Shown: positions 48,200 to 58,835, counted from the stretch's first letter. The stretch: 64,000 nt of DNA from Beroe forskalii (GCA_011033025.1 WFMF01000231.1:124001-188000), one strand, 5' to 3'. Numbers and translations: made by a program. Notes: generated from the sequence alone by a model not told the origin.

Positions 48200-48872
48200 G
48201 TACTCACGAATGTCGAATTAGAGACAGGACGGCAGAGGACCTGAGGTATAGTGATTCCACCTTAACCCAAACTCTCAACTCCAAAGTATATCAAGTATAA
48301 GTACTTTGCTTGTTGAAACACTCGACTTTACTGCCAAGCGGGACAAAATATGAGAGAGAAATGAGCTTCAAGTCGATCAAGAAGCAATTCTCATCTTCCA
48401 AGTAATCTCGACGTGGGAGACGATGCATCTGTTTTCTGATCAGGAAGTGCGATGTTTTTCCAATCATATCCTGTATAATAATATTTTCTTGTGTTTGAAG
48501 AATCATGACAGATCTGGATATTGTTACAATCTTATGCTGTAAAAATTTGGAGCTGTTGTACCTTGTCTACCTTCAAATAGTTTGATCACCGTCTGATATC
48601 CAAAAAGCAAATTTGAAAGCTTGTTTATCATTAATTTATGCTCATTAAACTGAGTAATCACATTGAGGTACAAATAACGACGGAGAGACAGGGCTGCATA
48701 GATTGGCTGCCAGAGCCTGTTTCATAATAAGAAACACTATTATTGAACGTGTTGAAGTCCGACAAATTGTCTTGATTATGCTTTACCTACATAGTAATTC
48801 GAAAAGCATGCTATAAGCATAGCTATAAGCATCACCACAACAATCTTTAATTTACACCATGTATCATTTCAG

Positions 48873-49058
48873 GTAACCCGACTATCGTCAGGTGGAACAA
48901 ATACAGTGATCGGCTTACCAGGAATCGAAGTTCATGATCATGCCGCACCGCTGAGATTATTTAAAAATCTGAATTATTTCCTGTGCTCTGATTTTGTCAA
49001 AGCTTATAGCCCCGATAAAAATATTTCCTTGTGTTTCGATCCAAATGAGATTTACTAG
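48873..49058 (+). CDS. Candidate terminal exon, unknown protein, left arm
   Basis: A TATCATTTCAG acceptor ends at 48872. The frame that follows is open for 61 codons and ends at TAG 49056. It contains SSGGTNTVIGLPGIEVHDHA and ends CFDPNEIY. The right arm has the same exon at 50953-51138 with the same length, the same stop and several amino-acid changes (PLRLFKNLNYF versus SLRFFENLNLF) but no indel. I do not recognise the family. Confidence 0.45.
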   Translation, partial: VTRLSSGGTNTVIGLPGIEVHDHAAPLRLFKNLNYFLCSDFVKAYSPDKNISLCFDPNEIY

Positions 49059-49206
49059 AAATGGCACAAAATCATAAATTTGGTCGCTAAAACAGTAGCA
49101 TTTTGGCTTGTTAACATCCCAAAAGCAATTTAAAAGATTTTGGGCACTCACAATGCGTTGATATAAGCCTGTTGTTCAGTTTAAAACAACATAATCATGA
49201 TTTCAG

Positions 49207-49312
49207 GCGACTCGCATTCTACACTCATGGGTGAAGATAAAGCTCTTCGAGGAATGCCGGTTACAGTTCATCATATCATCTCAGTGGCCCATTCTCTAGC
49301 TGATCTGATGAG
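49207..49312 (+). CDS. Candidate internal exon, unknown protein, left arm
   Basis: It is bounded by an ATGATTTCAG acceptor and a GATGAG/GTAAGT donor, a near-perfect 5' splice site. The 106-bp body is open in the phase giving KALRGMPVTVHHIISVAHSL then ADLM. It is similar to the candidate exon ending at 50096 (ILSVAGYLVDLM) and, weakly, to 48873-49058 (G-L-P-x-x-E-V-H). It looks like one of a set of duplicated exons. No known family is recognised. Confidence 0.45.
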
Positions 49313-49562
49313 GTAAGTAAGTTTTAGAGTACTCATCTGACCGAGCAAATGCGAAGCATTGCCTTTATTTATAAGCTGTGAGCTTCATTTTTTACATTTC
49401 TAACGACTATTGATATCGGTGTCCTTGTGGAAGTACGACTTGAAATTCTAGCTTCCCGTCTCTTTAAATTTGCGTACATTGAGCTTGCAGTATAATTCTG
49501 ATGGCTTCATAATTTGCAAAATATCGGAGATCTTGTTGTATGAGGAGGTCGACATCGAAAAA

Positions 49563-49650
49563 AACCAAGTGGCCTCGATCGGGTTTCGAACAGTGGGTCA
49601 CCAGATTAAGGATCTTAGCGTCTACCACTGAGCCAAGACGGTGATGCCTG
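49563..49650 (-). repeat. tRNA-like SINE sequence, left arm
   Basis: It is the inverted partner of 50362-50450 and is described there. Confidence 0.45.
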
Positions 49651-49846
49651 AAAAGTAATTTGATGCACCATATTCACCATATTGTGATTCGAACAAAACT
49701 TTTCAAAATTGCAAGATTTTTCTTTCCTAAGCCATTTCCACTTAAGAACTCAATGCCTACCCAAATATCGAGTGCAATAACTCTGTATTGCGACATTTCT
49801 CTGGGGAGGGGGGAGCTTGAATATCAAGTCGTACTGTCAGAAGGAT

Positions 49847-50021
49847 CAGGGCGTAGCCAGATTTTTGAAAAGGAGGCGGCGAGTTACATTCGAAACCTGT
49901 TGAATGTTTTATTTTGCTTGGCCCAAAGCTCTCATTATGACAAAATGATTTTTTTTCGCAATTTCAGTCCAATTAGGGGGAGGCAGCCGCCTGTGTCGCC
50001 TTCCCCCTGACTACGCCTCTG
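49847..50021. mobile_element. hAT-like MITE, 175 bp, near the palindrome centre
   Basis: It begins CAGGGCGTAGCCAGA and ends CCCTGACTACGCCTCTG, which are inverted ends of the CAGNGGCGTAG type seen in hAT elements. The 8 bases outside are AGAAGGAT and ATAAGGAT, a one-mismatch 8-bp duplication, the hAT length. It sits between the two arms. Confidence 0.75.
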
Positions 50022-50096
50022 ATAAGGATACCGCTACCAATATAGTCGAGATAATAATATCCTATCGGTGGCTGGTTATCTTGTTGATCTGATGAG
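50022..50096 (+). CDS. Candidate exon fragment between the arms
   Basis: It ends at GATGAG/GTAAGTAAG, the same donor as 49312. The frame gives NNILSVAGYLVDLM, matching IISVAHSLADLM of the exon at 49207-49312. Its 5' part is interrupted by the hAT-like MITE. The function is unknown. Confidence 0.35.
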
Positions 50097-50361
50097 GTAA
50101 GTAAGTTACAAAGTCCTCTTCTGGTTGAGAAGTTTCATTTACATTTCTAATGTCTACAGGTAGTGGTATTCATATGAAATTAGGGATTGAAATTCTAGCT
50201 TCCCATCCGGAGAAATGGCGATCACCACAGTTGTTTCATTCTTAAATTGGGTAGGTATTGAGTTTTTAAGTGGAAATGGCTTAGGAAAGAAAAATCTTGC
50301 AATTTTGAAAAGTTTTGTTCGAATCACAATATGGTGAATATGGTGCATCAAATTACTTTTC

Positions 50362-50450
50362 AGGCATCACCGTCTTGGCTCAGTGGTAGACGCTAAGATC
50401 CTTAATCTGGTGACCCACTGTTCGAAACCCGATCGAGGCCACTTGGTTTT
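50362..50450 (+). repeat. tRNA-like SINE sequence, right arm
   Basis: TGGCTCAGTGGTAGA matches a tRNA A box, CTGTTCGAAACCC matches a B box about 35 bp later, and TTGGTTTTTTT could stop Pol III. The acceptor and T stems do not pair properly, so it is more likely a tRNA-derived element than a working tRNA gene. The left arm has the same sequence inverted. Confidence 0.45.
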
Positions 50451-50698
50451 TTTCGATGTCGACCTCCTCATACAACAAGATCTCCGATATTTTGCAAATT
50501 ATGAAGCCATCAGAATTATACTGCAAGCTCAATGTACGCAAATTTAAAGAGACGGGAAGCTAGAATTTCAAGTCGTACTTCCACAAGGACACCGATATCA
50601 ATAGTCGTTAGAAATGTAAAAAATGAAGCTCACAGCTTATAAATAAAGGCAATGCTTCGCATTTGCTCGGTCAGATGAGTACTCTAAAACTTACTTAC

Positions 50699-50804
50699 CT
50701 CATCAGATCAGCTAGAGAATGGGCCACTGAGATGATATGATGAACTGTAACCGGCATTCCTCGAAGAGCTTTATCTTCACCCATGAGTGTAGAATGCGAG
50801 TCGC
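50699..50804 (-). CDS. Candidate internal exon, unknown protein, right arm
   Basis: It is the inverted counterpart of 49207-49312, with the same 106-bp length, acceptor (CATGATTTCAG) and GTAAGT donor. It has no disabling change. Confidence 0.45.
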
Positions 50805-50952
50805 CTGAAATCATGATTATGTTGTTTTAAACTGTACAACAGGCTTATATCAACGCATTGTGAGTGCCCAAAATCTTTTAAATTGCTTTTGGGATGTTAA
50901 CAAGCCAAAATGCTACTGTTTTAGCGACCAAATTTATGATTTTGTGCCATTT

Positions 50953-51138
50953 CTAGTAAATCTCATTTGGATCGAAACACAAGGAAATATTTTTATCGGG
51001 GCTATAAGCTTTGACAAAATCAGAGCACAGGAATAAATTCAAATTTTCAAAGAATCTTAGCGATGCGGCATGATCATGAACTTCGATTCCTGGTAAGCCG
51101 ATCACTGTATTTGTTCCACCTGACGATAGTCGGGTTAC
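50953..51138 (-). CDS. Candidate terminal exon, unknown protein, right arm
   Basis: It is the inverted counterpart of 48873-49058. The 186-bp frame is open and keeps the stop codon. The two copies differ by amino-acid replacements only, which is what one expects if the frame was kept by selection or by recent duplication. Confidence 0.45.
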   Translation of the reverse strand, partial: VTRLSSGGTNTVIGLPGIEVHDHAASLRFFENLNLFLCSDFVKAYSPDKNISLCFDPNEIY

Positions 51139-51989
51139 CTGAAATGATACTTGGTGTAAATTAAAGATTGTTGTGGTGATGCTTATAGCTATGCTTATAG
51201 CATGCTTTTCGAATTACTATGTAGGTAAAGCATAATCAAGACAATTTGTCGGACTTCAACACGTTCAATAATAGTGTTTCTTATTATGAAACAGGCTCTG
51301 GCAGCCAATCTATGCAGCCCTGTCTCTCCGTCGTTATTTGTACCTCAATGTGATTACTCAGTTTAATGAGCATAAATTAATGATAAATGCTTTCAAATTT
51401 GCTTTTTGGATATCAGACGGTGATCAGACTATTTGAAGGTAGACAAGGTACAACAGCTCCAAATTTTTACAGCATAAGATTGTAACAATATCCAGATCTG
51501 TCATGATTCTTCAAACACAAGGAAATATTATTATACAGGATATGATTGGAAAAACATCGCACTTCCTGATCAGAAAACAGATGCATTGTCTCCCACGTCG
51601 AGACTACTTGGAAGATGAGAATTGCTTGATCGACTTGAAGCTCATTTCTCTCTCTCATATTTTGTCCCGCTTGGTAGTAAAGTCGAGTGTTTCAACAAGC
51701 AAAAGTACTTATACTTGATATACTTTGGAGTTGAGAGTTTGGGTTAGGTGGAATCACTATACCTCAGGTCCTCTGCCATCCTGTCTCTAATTCGACATTC
51801 GTGAGTACCTTTCAGCGGATGAATCGTCCTATGCTCGAGGACTATCTGTCTCTGAGAACGCTGGAGTTCTTGGCCGTCCAGCGTCTCCTACTGCCCCTGA
51901 TTGGCCCATGTTTTGATGTCACGTGACCAAGTTTACTTGTGAGCCGGCGCGGATGTTCTATTCGATCCGCCAATTTCAAATACGCCGAC

Positions 51990-52238
51990 TATAAACGTTG
52001 CCTTAATAAGAATAGCTTAGTTTTTCGAAAATATGCAATTTTAGATAACAGTACAATTTTAGATCAATTTGATTAGGTATTGGCACGCGAGGTTCGTCAC
52101 ATTCTGTACTGGTTAGTTATGCAGCTTGTTGCTGACCTCAAATAACTTGCTGTATGATTAGCCTGGGACTGAATGTGGGGCTGGACAGGCAGATGCCTGC
52201 AACCTCCCTTTTATTTCAACGTTCAAATTCAGGTTTTA
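51990..52238 (+). pseudogene. Retroelement RT C-terminal fragment, 3' part
   Basis: It continues, after the 4-kb insertion, the frame that ends at about 48015 (IERGYSNSNLVDII). KYAILDNSTILDQF is readable near 52030-52075. Then follows non-coding sequence ending GGTTTTAATAGC. It matches the reverse complement of 52618-52870. Confidence 0.65.
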
Positions 52239-52617
52239 ATAGCTTTATATTAATCCAATGTCTTATCTATAGAGGTGTATGGGTAAACTACAAACATAAC
52301 AAAATACTGCATATCGATTTTCTAATTCAAGGATTGACATGAGAGGCGGAAGAGACTAAACTGTGAATCATCAGCGTTACCCTACAGCTGTAAGGTCTCC
52401 CTGCCATTTGCGATGGGTGTACCATCAGCAGGTGACAAAGGGAAACGGAGGGGTTTCGGCCCACGTACCCCTCACAGCTTATAACTGCAAGGCTGGGCCA
52501 CCCAGGACTCCGGATTCTGAGCAACACAGTTTAGAGGGAAGGGTAGAAAAAAAGAAAGAGTTCAGTAGAGGTGAAAGATCAATGATTGCTATAATCGTGT
52601 GGAATATCTTAATATTA
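52239..52617 (+). repeat. Dispersed repeat Q, copy 1
   Basis: The landmarks ATAGAGGTGTATGGGTAAAC, GGAGGGGTTTCGGCCCACGT and GGCTGGGCCACCCAGGACTC recur reverse-complemented at about 53010-53375 and 54513-54790. It directly follows the RT C-terminal segment and probably belongs to the same element (leader or terminal repeat). Confidence 0.75.
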
Positions 52618-53040
52618 AGCTATTAAAACCTGAATTTGAACGTTGAAATAAAAGGGAGGTTGCAGGCATCTGCCTGTCCAGCCCCACATTCAGTCCCAGG
52701 CTAATCATACAGCAAGTTATTTGAGGTCAGCAACAAGCTGCATAACTAACCAGTAGAGAATGTGAAAAACCTCGCGTGCCAATACCTAAACAAATTGATC
52801 TAAAATTGTACTGTTATCTAAAATTGCATATTTTTGAAAAACTAAGCTATTCTTATTAAGGCAACGTTTAATAATGTCTACAAGATTGAAGTTATTATAT
52901 CCTCTTTCAATCAGTTTTTGGAAAACTTTTTTAAGATTGAAAAGGAAAGTTTCAAATTCAGTACAAATGTTAGCATACCTAAGGATTTGACTGTAGAATA
53001 CATTATGGCCTAAGATATTCCACACGATTATAGCAATCAT
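52618..53040 (-). pseudogene. Retroelement RT C-terminal fragment, possibly Penelope-like
   Basis: The minus-strand frame 52786-53040 gives FYSQILRYANICTEFETF, then LKKVFQKLIERGYNNFNLVD. The pattern (I)xYSxxxRxxxIC followed about 20 residues later by LxxRGY is found just downstream of the RT core in Penelope-like and related reverse transcriptases. No RT core motifs are present, so it is a short 3' fragment. Its neighbours (Q repeat upstream, inverted partial copy next door) fit a multicopy element with head-to-tail and inverted partial copies. Confidence 0.5.
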
Positions 53041-53375
53041 TGATCTTTCACCTCTACTGAAATCTTTCTTTTTTCTACCCCTTCCCTCTAAACTGTGTTG
53101 CTCAGGAATCCGGAGTCCTGGGTGGCCCAGCCTTGCAGTTGTAAGCTGTGAAGGGTACGTGGGCCGAAACCCCTCCGTTTCCCTTTGTCACCTGCTGATG
53201 GTACACCTACATCACAGATGGCAGGGAGACCTTACAACTGTAGGGTAACCGCTGATGATTCACAGTTTAGTCTCTTCCGCCTCTCATGTCAATCCTTGAA
53301 TTAGAAAATCGATATGCAGTATTTTATGTTTGTAGTTTACCCATACACCTCTATAGATAAGACATTGGATAACTA
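53010..53375 (-). repeat. Dispersed repeat Q, copy 2
   Basis: It is the inverted copy of 52239-52617, upstream of and overlapping the start of the RT fragment frame on the minus strand. Confidence 0.75.
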
Positions 53376-53875
53376 ATTGACGTATAATCTAAATTATTTT
53401 AACTAATCTAGATCATTTTAACTAAAAAAACACAGTTAAGTTATTAAAATTAAAATATATTTACATTTTACGAGCTGTTAATATTATAATATTATAATTT
53501 ATATTCGAGATTTAGAGATATGGGCTGTCTCAAATTTAATAATTATTATGAATATTTGAAGACTATAATCTTTATAATCAATTGCAATTATCATAACAAT
53601 AGTTATCACAATAAAAAAAAATAATAAATATCATCGCATGCGCGCCGAGCTTCGCATGCGTCTTTAATAAAAGCTATAGCTGTAATTAGCTGTAGCTAAG
53701 CTTAGCAGTATCTATATCGCAGTATCATTGCAATTGATAAAGTTTTTGAAATTTCCTAGAAGACAAGAAGTTAGATAATAGATATTGTATTATGAAATTT
53801 TGTTGTTGGCTACTAAATAGTTATAGTATAGTACTTAAATACTTACGTAACAATGTTAAAATTTTCGATTTGACT
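53376..53875. other. AT-rich, no gene
   Basis: It is very AT-rich with ATTATAATATTATAAT palindromes. GCATGCGCGCCGAGCTTCGCATGCG at about 53636 forms a GC hairpin island. Confidence 0.5.
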
Positions 53876-54105
53876 TGTGAGTGGTGTTACCCAGTTGTAT
53901 CTGGCCCGTTGTGGCGCCGCGGCCTGTGCCGCGCGCAGCGCCTGGGCTTTGGGTGCTTTTCCTGGGGTGCGTTGCACTGTCGCACTGAAGGTACCTTGCA
54001 CAGTGTCGCGCGTCGCAGGAGGTTATCATTGCCCGGGTGCGCGCGTTATGGTGCTCGGGTGCGCGCGCCATAGGTGCGCGGCGCCCCGACGGGCTGGGGC
54101 AACTG
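53876..54105. other. GC-rich island with many CG dinucleotides
   Basis: It contrasts sharply with the flanking AT-rich sequence. All frames give low-complexity A/R/G translations, and no domain is recognised. It may be a CpG-type promoter or a foreign insertion. Confidence 0.4.
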
Positions 54106-54307
54106 AGTTAAGTTTAATTGTTAAATTGGGAAATTATAGGGAAAAGGAAAGGAATTATTTTGTTTTGTATTTTAAATGTATTGTAATGTTGATAAAAAAT
54201 AAATTTCTTTCTCTAAAATTTCTTTCTCTAACTTCAAACTTTTTTAATTTAAATTTTACTTTGGATTATGATATACTGATTTTTGTTATTGTGATACACC
54301 ATTCATT

Positions 54308-54499
54308 ATGAATGTTTGGTGCTTACTTGGCCTATATATTTCTATAATATTTGACTCTCTTTGGAGATTTTTGACAAAACATCATGTCAATTCTCTTGTG
54401 CTTTGGGTTGGATCTCCTATTGACACAGTGACTTTTGGACAAAGGGAGGTGGTACATAGCCATCTGCCATCTCTAGCTGATCTCCAACTTAAACTGTAA
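54308..54499 (+). other. Exon-like ORF weakly similar to the palindrome exons
   Basis: The frame contains LVLWVGSPIDTVTFGQREVV and HSHLPSLADLQLKL, and TGTAAGC follows immediately. The T-V-x(5-7)-E/V-V-H-x-H...L-A-D-L pattern resembles the candidate exons at 48873 and 49207. This is a low-confidence resemblance made by eye. Confidence 0.25.
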
Positions 54500-54512
54500 G
54501 CAAGCCCTTACT

Positions 54513-54795
54513 TGCTCAGGAATCCGGAGTCCTGGGTGGCCCAGCCCTGCAGTTGTAAGCTGTGAGGGGTACGTGGGCCGAAACCCCTCCGTTTCCCTTT
54601 GTCACCTGCTGATGGGACACCTACATCGCAGATGGCAGGGAGACCTTACAACTGTAGGGTAACCGCTGATGATTCACAGTTTAGTCTCTTCCGCCTCCTA
54701 TGTCAATCCTTGAATTAGAAAATCGATGTACAGTATTTTGTTATGTTTGTAGTATACCCATACACCTTTATAGATAAGACATTGGATTGCTTTGC
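54513..54795 (-). repeat. Dispersed repeat Q, copy 3
   Basis: It is a third copy of the Q repeat, in the same orientation as copy 2. It spans from GAATCCGGAGTCCTGGGTG to ATAGATAAGACATTGGA. Confidence 0.8.
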
Positions 54796-56659
54796 AGTCT
54801 GATTGAAGCCACCAGGTGTTGGCAGCTTTCCAGTCCAGTGAGCTCTTGAACTGGTGGGCTGCTCTCAGCCCAGGACTTTGTGGAAAGGAAAACTGCGAGG
54901 CAATATGTGCATGTTCAGGACATCACCATGTTCCATTGAATGAGACCATATGAGGTTAATAAGGGCTATGCTCATCTTATTTGCAACACAACAGTATCAA
55001 ATGCGGATATCAATCGATTTGATTCAGTAATACCCATGAAATAAAGAATGATTTCTTCAGGACATAAATCTGTAAGACTTTTCTCCAACTTTGAAATTGA
55101 ACTCCAAGATGTTACTATTAGTCACCACTGCAGATATGGTGACTGGAGGTCCTGACAGGAATTGCAAATTCCCTGAGCAAACTGCAAAATTTCTCAGATT
55201 GCAGAGCAAATTTCATGCATGTTGCACTAAATCGAAAAATGTGCAGTTTGTTTGAGTGTCATAACATTCAAGACGAGCCTTTGGTTGAAGTTATGGTCCA
55301 AACTGCAGTTTGTTTCTTCATCTTCACAAGAAATCGGCTTTTTCAGGCATTTCTGGGGTCTTTGGTTTTGTTGTAGAAATTATGGTTCCAATCAATTGAT
55401 TCATGTTCAGAACCTCTGGCTCCTGGGGGCTGCGCCCCCAGACCCCGCCTTTAATTCAGTACCAATATGAATTTCAAATATAAACTGAACAATGAAAGTG
55501 TTCTATTGCAAAAATATCACTTCCACGCAATGTTTGGAACCTCTGGCTTCTGGGGACCCCTGCCCTGTAGGAAATTTCCAACCTATTAACCAGCTGCTAG
55601 CTTTTGGGAATGAGGTGGCGCGAAGCACCACCGAGTGAGCTACAATGAAACTAAACTGCAAGAAATTTCCCGGGAACTGCAAAAAAATATTATCTGCACC
55701 TATGCTATTAGTTGATGCAATGTGGTGAACAGCAACATTGAAGTCAGTCATGCCAAGATGAGAGGTGTTAAGGCATCATTTGTCCTGTCCCTACCCTAGG
55801 TTTCAGGGTGTTAAATTGTGATAGCTTTTATGAGCTAGGCCTCCTATGCTGTCACCTCCTGGTACCAGGGTAAAGCACTGTCAAGTGCAGTGACTCCCTG
55901 CCTGTTTCAGACTAAAGAGAAGTCTTTAACCAATCACCAAGAAACTTAGTAAAAACATCTGGTGATGGATCCAAGTATTTTGTTTCCTTTTACTAAGCTG
56001 CATTAAAAGTGCTGAGTGGCATGCATCATGATACAATACTCCATCTTGAGGGGTGATTCTCCTGAATCATCTAGTGCTATATGATTCTCTTGGGAGATGA
56101 TTATCCTGAATCATAGTGCAAAGTATTATAATAATATGTTATACCAAAAATATAACCAGCCAATTAGGGCTATTGGTAGATTCATTTTATCAAAAGGGAA
56201 AAGAAGGGAAGTGCCTAAAATTAACTTCTGTTATCTAACTTTGTTACTTGTTATTATTCTACTTTGTTTTTAATTATCTATTTATCTTAATGAATTTTTA
56301 ATAAGCATACCAACTACTTGATATTGTCAGGTTAAGGTAATAATTTCTGAACTGTTTGCATTTGAGCTTAGCCATGTTCAGTTGATCTGATGGTGACTCT
56401 ATAAAGACACTGTATTGAACTGAGTTTAAAGCTAGTGTTACTAATACTCATTCCACATTTCCATTCCTAAGATAGGATTTTCTGTTGTGTAATTGTATAA
56501 TTGAATACATGTCATGAACCATTGTCTGTACTTTTCAATCAAATGTGTAACAATTCTGTCTCAAATTATATGTTTTGCCAACAATTGCAGTTGTTTGTCA
56601 GTTATTTGAAATCAAATGACAGAATTTATGGTTTTTGAATGACTGACTCAAAATTTCAG
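54796..56659. other. Upstream of Rab5, no recognised exon
   Basis: It is mostly AT-rich. It contains an isolated GGGGGCTGCGCCCCC hairpin followed by AGACCCC at 55422-55446, the module found in triplicate at 22.8-23.1 kb. There is no clear promoter, and any upstream Rab5 exon would be non-coding. Confidence 0.4.
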
Positions 56660-56739
56660 ATATTCAGTGATGGCCGCAAGACCAAGACAGAATGGTCCAG
56701 CTCAAAACAAGGCAATGCAGTTTAAGTTAGTGTTACTTG
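56660..56739 (+). CDS. Rab5: Rab5 small GTPase, first coding exon
   Basis: The ATG is at 56670, and coding sequence runs 56670-56739 (23 codons plus one base). The peptide MAARPRQNGPAQNK followed by QFKLVLLG has the short variable N-terminus and first beta strand of Rab5. The last G begins the P-loop completed in the next exon. The donor is G/GTAAGT at 56740. A CAAAATTTCAG acceptor ends at 56659, only 10 bases before the ATG, so a 5' untranslated exon or trans-spliced leader should precede it. Rab5 is the early-endosome GTPase that controls endocytic vesicle fusion. Confidence 0.95.
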
Positions 56740-57075
56740 GTAAGTTGAAATATAATTATCTGAAATGACCAATTCTTTTAAAAAAATTAGGTACCTATGA
56801 TATATAATTGCTTTAAATTCAGAATAGGTTTTTTCTGAAACAATCACCAAAATTGTGTTCATAAATTACCTGTTATAACAGTTACATATCAATGATTGTG
56901 TGATGAAAATTGAATTGCTTGCCCCATTTAAGTATGTTTCCTCTTTTTATAATCTTCTGAGGTAATATGAACATTAACACCCAACATGCAGTAGCCTATG
57001 CAGTAAAAGACGAAAGTATCTTTTATTTGTTTAGATTTTAGAATATTACATGAATGATTCAATGCGTTTATTATG
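56740..57075. other. Rab5 intron 1, proximal unique part
   Basis: Ordinary AT-rich intron without visible features. Confidence 0.7.
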
Positions 57076-57718
57076 ATGGGTTTAGTAACGAGTAAAAAGT
57101 GCAAACCATGCCATTACACATGAGAGGCCCAAGTGTGTAATATCGCATTAAGTTTGAGGCCGATGACCAAGGTTTTGATTGCAGAGGACGGCGTTTGTAC
57201 TTTGTATGAGTTATTAAACTGAATTTTGCACCTACTAGGCAGGTTTATGCAGTGTGTTAAAAACACAATAGACACCGGTGTACCGTTCGTAATGAAACAT
57301 TATCCACCTTCCAGGCGTGTTTATGCTATGTATTCAAAAACCCTATAGGCACCAGGGTACCGTGCGCAATAAATTATTGCGCACTGTAGTGCCGAAATCT
57401 TGATTTATTACGCACTGTAGGTCATAATAATTTATTATGGTGCAGTAGAACAGTGCGTAATAATTTATTTCGCACAGTTGAGCAAACTGTACCTTCAAAT
57501 CTTAATTTAAAACATTTCCTTGTGTTTGAAAATATTGCCATTTTTCGAGTAAAGTCGGTGCATAATTCAGTTTAATAACTCGTAATAAATTACTAAACTC
57601 AGCATTAAAAACCTCGGCCTTCGGCCTCGGTTTTTCAATGCCATATTACACACTCGGGCCTCCGGCCCTCGTGTGTAATATGACGTTTAGTAATTATTAC
57701 TCGTAACTAAACCCTTCA
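57076..57718. mobile_element. Family F TIR element, fullest copy
   Basis: It starts GGGTTTAGTAACGAGTAAAA and ends with its inverse (ATTACTCGTAACTAAACCC). Subterminal hairpins CCTCGGCCTTCGGCCTCGG and CTCGGGCCTCCGGCCCTCG are followed by the TTATTACGCACTG-rich middle. A further partial copy follows to about 57897 (TTTTACTCATTACTAAACCC). There is no coding capacity. It lies in Rab5 intron 1. Confidence 0.75.
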
Positions 57719-58761
57719 TTATACACTGTAGTGCCAAAATCATGATTTATTACGCACTGTTGTGCATCATTAATAATGGTGCAGAGGAATAGTGCATGTT
57801 AATTTTTCACGCCAGTTGTGCCTTTATATCATAGTTGTGCCCTAATATCATAGTGATAAGCCATTTCACGGTTTGCATGTTTTACTCATTACTAAACCCT
57901 TTGTTGTAAGTCTGGGTTCGCGACAAGGCATGTACTGCAGTTGAGCTTCCATACAGTTGATGCATACAGTTCTACGTGTACCTTAATATTGAAACTATTA
58001 TTTAGAGACTTTAGCTTCAGATTGAGTCGTAAGCCCCTCGGCAGACTCCTTAGCACTGGGCACATTGCTCCATGAATACTCAGTACTTAGTCACACAGGA
58101 ACTGAGTGTGTCCTGAGTTGTGAGTCTGCAGTTCTTTGACCTGCGCACGCCGATCTCTACATCGTATACATTGGTAAACAATACACTGTACATTATGTAC
58201 AGTGCACTTAGTTTCGGTGCAGCTTTTAGCTGGACACTGAACTGGGAGATAAAATACATGTGTGTGATTTTTGTTACATATCCCCATTCACGGCACCACT
58301 CAAATGTTCTTATCAATAGCCATACACAGGAGTCAGAACATGAAAGTTCGCTGATTGTAATTGGAATGTGCGTCTTGGGGCTTGGAATTATGTGCATTCT
58401 AGAACTGTGTGAAGGTATTCTTATGACGCAAGTGCATTCCTGTACCTTGTATATATCCGGGAGACAAGTTTGAGCGCTTGTATGGGTGTCATGTTATTGT
58501 GTAAAGCAACGCATATATTGTTTTTAAAACCCCAGCAAGGGCGCGCCGTATATGAGTATGTCACAATGTAGAACTGACTATAGGTTCTTGGTTGATTATT
58601 TGAGTACTTTCTCAAAATTCACATTATATTCACATGATATTCGCATGATAATATATGAGAATTATAAAGAAGGCCTGGCATTGTCTTCAAGTCGAGACGA
58701 TTAACGTATTGATAATAAGACGTGTTCACTGTCATGCGATACAACTCTGTGTAGTACATGT
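57719..58761. other. Rab5 intron 1, partial F copy and unique sequence
   Basis: Degenerate family F sequence runs to 57897, then unique sequence without recognised exons. Frames of 105 and 117 codons overlap on opposite strands at 58080-58473, without domain resemblance. Confidence 0.5.
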
Positions 58762-58835
58762 GCAATACGTCAGCAATACATCAGCAATACATCAGCAATA
58801 CATCAGCAATACATCAGCAATACATCAGCAATACA
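58762..58835 (+). repeat. 12-bp minisatellite ATACATCAGCAA
   Basis: Six perfect units in Rab5 intron 1. Confidence 0.9.

Larger units (their letters stand above)
48020..51989. mobile_element. 4-kb insertion made of long inverted repeats carrying exon-like ORFs
   Basis: Left arm about 48020-49770 and right arm about 50240-51989 are reverse complements, close in most of their length and more diverged in the outer 150 bp. The outermost bases still pair (CCGCGTATTAGAAATTGGCGG at the left, CGGCGTATTTGAAATTGGCGG at the right). TATA lies on each side (48016-48019, 51990-51993). The flanks 47973-48019 and 51990-52238 together make one uninterrupted match to the reverse complement of about 52618-52912, which serves as the empty site. 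The unit therefore behaves as a single insertion into a retroelement fragment. The arms contain matching ORF/splice-site units. Confidence 0.75.

Noticed and set aside
50362..50450. Functional tRNA gene
   Set aside because: A and B boxes are present, but the acceptor and T stems do not pair and the anticodon loop lacks the usual U33 in any 7-base folding I tried.
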